A stretch of DNA of 64,000 nucleotides. It comes from Butyricicoccus pullicaecorum DSM 23266. GTDB lineage: Bacteria; Bacillota; Clostridia; Oscillospirales; Butyricicoccaceae. Positions 60,096 through 64,000 of the stretch are shown here, in pieces. The number at the start of each line of letters is the position of its first letter. Position 1 is the stretch's first letter. Position numbers and translations under genes: made by a program. The stretch spans positions 1 to 64,000 of the forward strand of contig NZ_FUXW01000001.1 in the NCBI RefSeq assembly GCF_900167005.1, written 5' to 3'. The notes under the pieces are model-generated. The model saw only the letters and a list, made by a program, of their open reading frames with translations, was not told the DNA's origin and made no database searches.

Positions 60096-60113
60096 AGTTA
60101 GTTATTACTAACT
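60096..60113 (+). promoter_or_regulatory. inverted-repeat box upstream of the ABC pair
   Basis: AGTTAGT-TATT-ACTAACT, a perfect inverted repeat 19 bp before the ABC start codon. Its core (GTTAGTT..T.CTAAC) matches the box at 54721. Confidence 0.6.
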
Positions 60114-60132
60114 TGAAGAAGGAGGTTTTTCC

Positions 60133-61926
60133 ATGAAGCAGAAGAAAAAGAGTGATGTTGCGGTCCTGCTGGACTACGCAGGCAGTCACAAGGGGCTGAC
60201 CTTCCTGGGGCTGGCCCTGTCGGCGGTGTCCATGCTGTTGAGCATGGCACCCTACATTTGTATCTGGCTGGTGGCCCGGGATCTGATTGCCGTAGCGCCG
60301 GACTGGACCCGGGCGCAGGACATCGCACAATACGGCTGGCTGGCGTTTGCCTTTGCGGTGGCCGGCATCGTCTTGTACTTTGCAGGATTGATGTGTACCC
60401 ATCTGGCGGCCTTCCGCACAGCGGCTAACATCCGCAAGCAGGGCGTCGCCCATGTGATGAAAGCCCCTCTGGGCTTCTTCGACTCCAACGCCTCTGGTCT
60501 CATCCGGGGACGGCTGGATGCGGCGGCGGCCGATACCGAGACCCTGCTTGCCCACAATCTGGCGGACATCGTAGGCACCATCACCCTGTTTGTGTCCATG
60601 CTGGTGCTGATGTTCGTCTTTGATTGGCGGATGGGCGCGGCCTGCCTGCTGGCGGCGGTGATTTCCATGATTGCCATGTTCTCCATGATGGGCGGCAAAA
60701 ACGCCAAACTGATGGCAGAGTATCAGGCAGCCCAGGATCGCATGACCAAGGCGGGCACCGAGTATGTCCGGGGCATACCGGTGGTCAAGATTTTCCAGCA
60801 GACCGTTTATTCCTTCAAAGCCTTTCAGGAGGCCATTGAGGATTACAGTTCCAAAGCGGAGCACTATCAGGGCGATGTGTGTCGTGTGCCCCAGTCCATC
60901 AATCTGACCTTTACCGAGGGCGCTTTTGTGTTCTTGGTGCCTGCGGCTCTTTTCCTGGCTCCCGGAACTCTGGCCGGCGGCGACTTTGCGGGATTTATTA
61001 CAAACTTCGCCTTTTACGCAGTGTTCTCCGCCATCATTTCCACCGCGCTTGCCAAAATCATGTTTGCCGCATCCGGTATGATGCTGGCCAGTACTGCGCT
61101 GGGGCGCATTGACCAGGTCATGTGCGCCCCGGAACTGAAAGTGCCTGAACACCCTCAATCCCCCGGAAGCAGCCGTGTAGAATTTGAAGATGTGAGCTTT
61201 ACTTACGACGGGGCCCAGACCTTCGCCCTCTCCCATGTGTCCTTCACAGCGGAGCCGGGACAGACCGTAGCCCTGGTAGGACCCTCCGGCGGCGGCAAGA
61301 CCACCGCTGCCAGCCTGATCCCCCGCTTCTGGGACGCCACCTCCGGCGTAGTGAAGGTGGGCGGCGTAGATGTGCGGCAGATCGATCCCCATGTACTCAT
61401 GGATCAGATCGCCTTTGTGTTCCAGAACAGCCGCCTATTCAAAGCCTCCATTTTGGAGAATGTCCGGGCTGCCCGTCCCAACGCCACCCGGGAGCAGGTG
61501 CTCTCGGCGTTGAAGGCCGCCCAGTGTGAGGACATTCTGGAGAAACTGCCCCAGGGCATGGACACCCTGATCGGCTCCGAGGGGACTTATCTTTCCGGCG
61601 GCGAGCAGCAGCGCATCGCCCTGGCCCGGGCCATCCTGAAGGATGCACCCATCGTGGTTCTCGATGAAGCCACCGCCTTTGCTGACCCTGAGAACGAGGC
61701 GTTAATCCAAAAGGCGTTTACCGAGTTGACCCGTGGCCGCACCGTTATCATGATCGCTCATCGCCTGTCTACTGTGGTGGGTGCGGACAAGATCCTGGTG
61801 CTGGAGGAGGGACGCATCGTGGAGCAGGGCTCCCATCAGGAGCTGACTGCCGCCGGCGGCCTCTATGCCCGGATGTGGGCGGATTACAACAAGGCGGTCC
61901 AGTGGAAAATCACCAGCGAACAGTGA
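60133..61926 (+). CDS. ABC transporter, fused permease/ATPase (first subunit)
   Basis: A 597-residue type IV (exporter-fold) half transporter: six helices in residues about 20-300, then ATPase with Walker A GPSGGGKTTAA near residue 385, signature YLSGGEQQRIALA near residue 490, Walker B PIVVLDEATAFADPE. Heterodimer partner of the next gene. The fold serves multidrug exporters and also YbtPQ/IrtAB-type siderophore importers; the shared box and metal genes nearby make the latter worth testing. AAGGAGG before the ATG. Confidence 0.87.
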   Translation: MKQKKKSDVAVLLDYAGSHKGLTFLGLALSAVSMLLSMAPYICIWLVARDLIAVAPDWTRAQDIAQYGWLAFAFAVAGIVLYFAGLMCTHLAAFRTAANIRKQGVAHVMKAPLGFFDSNASGLIRGRLDAAAADTETLLAHNLADIVGTITLFVSMLVLMFVFDWRMGAACLLAAVISMIAMFSMMGGKNAKLMAEYQAAQDRMTKAGTEYVRGIPVVKIFQQTVYSFKAFQEAIEDYSSKAEHYQGDVCRVPQSINLTFTEGAFVFLVPAALFLAPGTLAGGDFAGFITNFAFYAVFSAIISTALAKIMFAASGMMLASTALGRIDQVMCAPELKVPEHPQSPGSSRVEFEDVSFTYDGAQTFALSHVSFTAEPGQTVALVGPSGGGKTTAASLIPRFWDATSGVVKVGGVDVRQIDPHVLMDQIAFVFQNSRLFKASILENVRAARPNATREQVLSALKAAQCEDILEKLPQGMDTLIGSEGTYLSGGEQQRIALARAILKDAPIVVLDEATAFADPENEALIQKAFTELTRGRTVIMIAHRLSTVVGADKILVLEEGRIVEQGSHQELTAAGGLYARMWADYNKAVQWKITSEQ

Positions 61927-61942
61927 GAGAGGGGTGAAGAAT

Positions 61943-63685
61943 ATGTTCAGCAAAAACTTTCAGAGGAAATATGCCCTCACCGACCAGGGCGTAAAAAATG
62001 TCAAAAAGGGAGCCTTCTGGACGGTCATCGTCAACCTTGTCGTCATGGGCGGCATGAGCATCCTGTATCTGCTGATGTACGGCCTGATGGGAACCTTTAC
62101 AGACGACCAGCCGCTGCCCAACGCAGCCCTCCTGCTCGGGCTGGTGGTTGTATTCCTGATCCTTTCCTTTGTGACTCATCTTCAGCAGTACTACGCCACC
62201 TATGGACTGGTCTATAACGAGGTGAGATCCACCCGTCTCAGTCTGGCGGAGCGGCTGCGCAAACTGCCTTTGGGCTACTTCGGCAAGCGGGATCTGGCGG
62301 ATCTGACCGAGACCATTATGGGCGATGTGAACCGCATGGAACATGTCTGGTCCCATGTGCTGGGCTATCTGTACGGGGCCTATCTCTCCACGGCGATTAT
62401 CGCGGTGTGCCTGCTGGTGTATGACTGGCGGCTGGCCATCGCCTGCCTGTGGGGTGTGCCGGTGGCCTTCGGTCTGCTGTTCGGCACCCGGAGGATTTCC
62501 GCCCGGACCTCTGAGCGGACGAAAAAAGCTGCGATCCGCGTCTCCGACGGCATTCAGGAAGCTCTGGAAAATGTACGGGAGATCCGCGCCACCAATCAGG
62601 AGGAGCGCTATCTGGCCGGGCTCAATCAGAAGATCGACGACCATGAGAAGGTCACCATCCAGGGCGAGCTGGGGACCGGCATTTTCGTCAATGCGGCCAG
62701 CGTCATCATGCGCCTGGGGGTAGCTACCACCATTCTGGTGGGAGCCGGCCTGATTCTTTCCGGGCAAATTGACTTCATGCTGCTGTTTTTGTTCCTGCTG
62801 GTTATTACCCGCGTGTATGCGCCTTTTGACCAGAGCCTGGCTCTCATCGCTGAGATGTTTGTGTCCCAAGTATCCGCCGACCGCATGAACGAGATCTACG
62901 ACACCCCCACGGCTGAGGGTGCAGAGGTGTTTCAGCCCAAGGGCTACGATATTGAGTTCGACCATGTGGGGTTTGCCTATGACAAGAAAAAAGTGCTGGA
63001 CGGTGTGAGCTTTACCGCCCGGGAGGGCGAAGTGACTGCCCTGGTGGGTCCTTCCGGGTCCGGTAAGAGTACCTGCGCCCGACTGGCTGCCCGGCTGTGG
63101 GATGTAACAGAGGGAAGCATCAAGGTAGGCGGCGTGGACATCTCCACAGTGGACCCGGAGGCATTGCTGACCGATTACTCCATGGTGTTTCAGGATGTGG
63201 TGCTTTTTGACGACACGGTGATGGAGAATATCCGTCTGGGCAAGCGAGGCGCCACCGACGATGAGGTGCGGGCCGCGGCCGAGGCCGCCAACTGCGGGGA
63301 GTTCATCTGCCGCCTGCCCCAGGGATATGATACCCCCATCGGGGAAAACGGCGCAAAACTCTCCGGCGGAGAGCGACAGCGCATCTCCATCGCCCGAGCG
63401 CTTTTGAAGAACGCCCCTATCGTCCTGCTGGACGAGGCCACTGCCAGCCTGGATGTGGAAAACGAGACAAAGGTGCAGGGTGCGCTCTCCCGCCTGTTGG
63501 CAGGCAAGACGGTGCTGGTTATTGCCCACCGGATGCGCACCGTGGCAGGAGCCGACCACATCGTAGTGCTGGAAAACGGCCGTGTGGCCGAGCAGGGTAC
63601 GCCTGCGGAACTGATGGAGTGCGGAGGCCTCTACCGCCGTATGGTGGAACTCCAGAGTGAGAGCGCCCGTTGGCAACTGGGCTGA
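61943..63685 (+). CDS. ABC transporter, fused permease/ATPase (second subunit)
   Basis: A 580-residue half transporter of the same fold: YALTDQGVKNVKKGAFWTVIVN at the start, six helices, Walker A GPSGSGKSTCA near residue 370, signature KLSGGERQRISIA, Walker B PIVLLDEATASLDVE. ATG 61943 after GAGGGGTG, 16 bp beyond the first subunit. Both subunits have canonical catalytic glutamates, so both ATP sites look active. Confidence 0.87.
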   Translation: MFSKNFQRKYALTDQGVKNVKKGAFWTVIVNLVVMGGMSILYLLMYGLMGTFTDDQPLPNAALLLGLVVVFLILSFVTHLQQYYATYGLVYNEVRSTRLSLAERLRKLPLGYFGKRDLADLTETIMGDVNRMEHVWSHVLGYLYGAYLSTAIIAVCLLVYDWRLAIACLWGVPVAFGLLFGTRRISARTSERTKKAAIRVSDGIQEALENVREIRATNQEERYLAGLNQKIDDHEKVTIQGELGTGIFVNAASVIMRLGVATTILVGAGLILSGQIDFMLLFLFLLVITRVYAPFDQSLALIAEMFVSQVSADRMNEIYDTPTAEGAEVFQPKGYDIEFDHVGFAYDKKKVLDGVSFTAREGEVTALVGPSGSGKSTCARLAARLWDVTEGSIKVGGVDISTVDPEALLTDYSMVFQDVVLFDDTVMENIRLGKRGATDDEVRAAAEAANCGEFICRLPQGYDTPIGENGAKLSGGERQRISIARALLKNAPIVLLDEATASLDVENETKVQGALSRLLAGKTVLVIAHRMRTVAGADHIVVLENGRVAEQGTPAELMECGGLYRRMVELQSESARWQLG

Positions 63686-63704
63686 TTATTTCATTTATTC
63701 GAGT

Positions 63705-64000
63705 TCATTCGATTTTTCCTTCGGGAGTACAACATCCTCTGACCGTTCCAGATAAGATACGGACGTTTTGGTTGAGGGTGTCGTACTCCCGTTCTTTCTG
63801 TTGAGCCTTCCTGTATTCCGATTGCAGGGCGGTCCTTCTGGCGGTGAGTTCATCCATTTCGGCCCGGAGCCGTTGGGCGGCGGGCAGGGGTACGGCGTTC
63901 AACCGTTTCAGCTCCCTTGCCGCCGCCTCGAACAGGATGATCTCGCCCTCATGCCCCCGGAGGAACTTCTCCTTGTCTCTGGACTGGCGGTATTCCTCAT
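63705..64000 (-). CDS. ICE relaxase, C-terminal part (runs off window)
   Basis: The open frame on the minus strand is read from the window edge: EEYRQSRDKEKFLRGHEGEI, ILFEAAARELKRLNAVPLP, then a coiled-coil-like end with TARRTALQSEYRKAQQKERE. This is the tail pattern of relaxase/mobilization nuclease proteins of Tn1549-like elements. The last ~15 residues (GTVRGCCTPEGKIE) look unlike the usual end. It faces the ABC genes, 19 bp from their stop, opposite in direction to virD4. Confidence 0.72.
   Translation of the reverse strand, partial: EEYRQSRDKEKFLRGHEGEIILFEAAARELKRLNAVPLPAAQRLRAEMDELTARRTALQSEYRKAQQKEREYDTLNQNVRILSGTVRGCCTPEGKIE

Larger units (their letters stand above)
35715..64000. 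mobile_element. integrative and conjugative element (left part), Tn1549-like, rearranged
   Basis: Starts at the tRNA-Arg(CCT) fragment. Contents: excisionase-like gene, Sce7726/Sce7725/RES cassette, DUF6017-pcfB-virD4-Maff2 conjugation genes (virD4 split by an IME, Maff2 truncated), a 12.7-kb cargo island, and a relaxase on the opposite strand at the window edge. No integrase gene is visible, so it should be near the right end. GC content changes sharply at 35.7 kb. The right boundary is outside the window. Confidence 0.8.

Overview
The window looks like a chromosome segment of a Gram-positive gut Clostridia. The GC-rich core genes and their order suggest Oscillospirales, perhaps the Butyricicoccus/Agathobaculum group; this is an inference from protein flavour, not a tested assignment. 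Evidence includes low-GC-type sigma-A promoters, strong GGAGG ribosome-binding sites, a zinc-type L31, clostridial IMP dehydrogenase, SLH domains and Tn1549-like conjugation genes.

Core region (1-35710). After a gene-free first kilobase packed with small hairpins come guaB, a ClC channel, a MATE exporter, plsC, luxS and rpmE. These are followed by an SLH-anchored S41 peptidase, hflX-yigZ, dgt, dnaG-rpoD, a DMT permease, an Smr protein with a class I amidotransferase, a Na/Pi symporter, an M24 peptidase, cardiolipin synthase and a GNAT enzyme. From 24.2 to 32.3 kb a single operon, larE-larB-larC-nikABCDE, joins synthesis of the nickel-pincer nucleotide cofactor to a nickel-type ABC importer. 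LarC carries a very large His-rich insert, and a perfect 26-bp palindrome sits at the operon promoter. HxlR/PEBP and MarR/aromatic-acid-exporter genes close the core. Three copies of a multi-hairpin repeat, with stems that covary between copies, lie at 458-680, 19919-20117 and 20135-20264.

Integrated element (35715 to beyond 64000). A 3' fragment of tRNA-Arg(CCT) marks the left attachment site; the restored tRNA should lie to the right of the window. Next to it are an excisionase-like gene and an AT-rich three-gene cassette: a Sce7726-type predicted PD-(D/E)XK nuclease, Sce7725, and a zinc-ribbon RES-domain protein. This looks like a defence or toxin module. The conjugation genes follow: a DUF6017 replication-initiator-like gene, pcfB and virD4. 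virD4 is split by an 8.0-kb integrative mobilizable element (41252-49256) that has its own serine recombinase, TnpW, a MOBQ relaxase with an IncQ-like nic site, a toprim/RepA-like primase-helicase and a DUF2185 cargo gene. Precise removal would rejoin virD4 in frame. The next conjugation gene (Maff2) is truncated.

From 50.97 to 63.7 kb is a cargo island: MarR plus MFS exporter behind an apparent attenuator, a CPBP protease, a frameshifted methyltransferase, an HMA protein, an AraC regulator, a 26-residue membrane peptide, DUF6110 and a P1B-type ATPase, and TetR beside a two-gene ABC exporter-fold transporter. The methyltransferase and the ABC pair share one inverted-repeat box, suggesting a common, possibly metal-responsive, regulator. 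The window ends in the C-terminus of an ICE-type relaxase on the opposite strand. No rRNA, complete tRNA or CRISPR array was seen.
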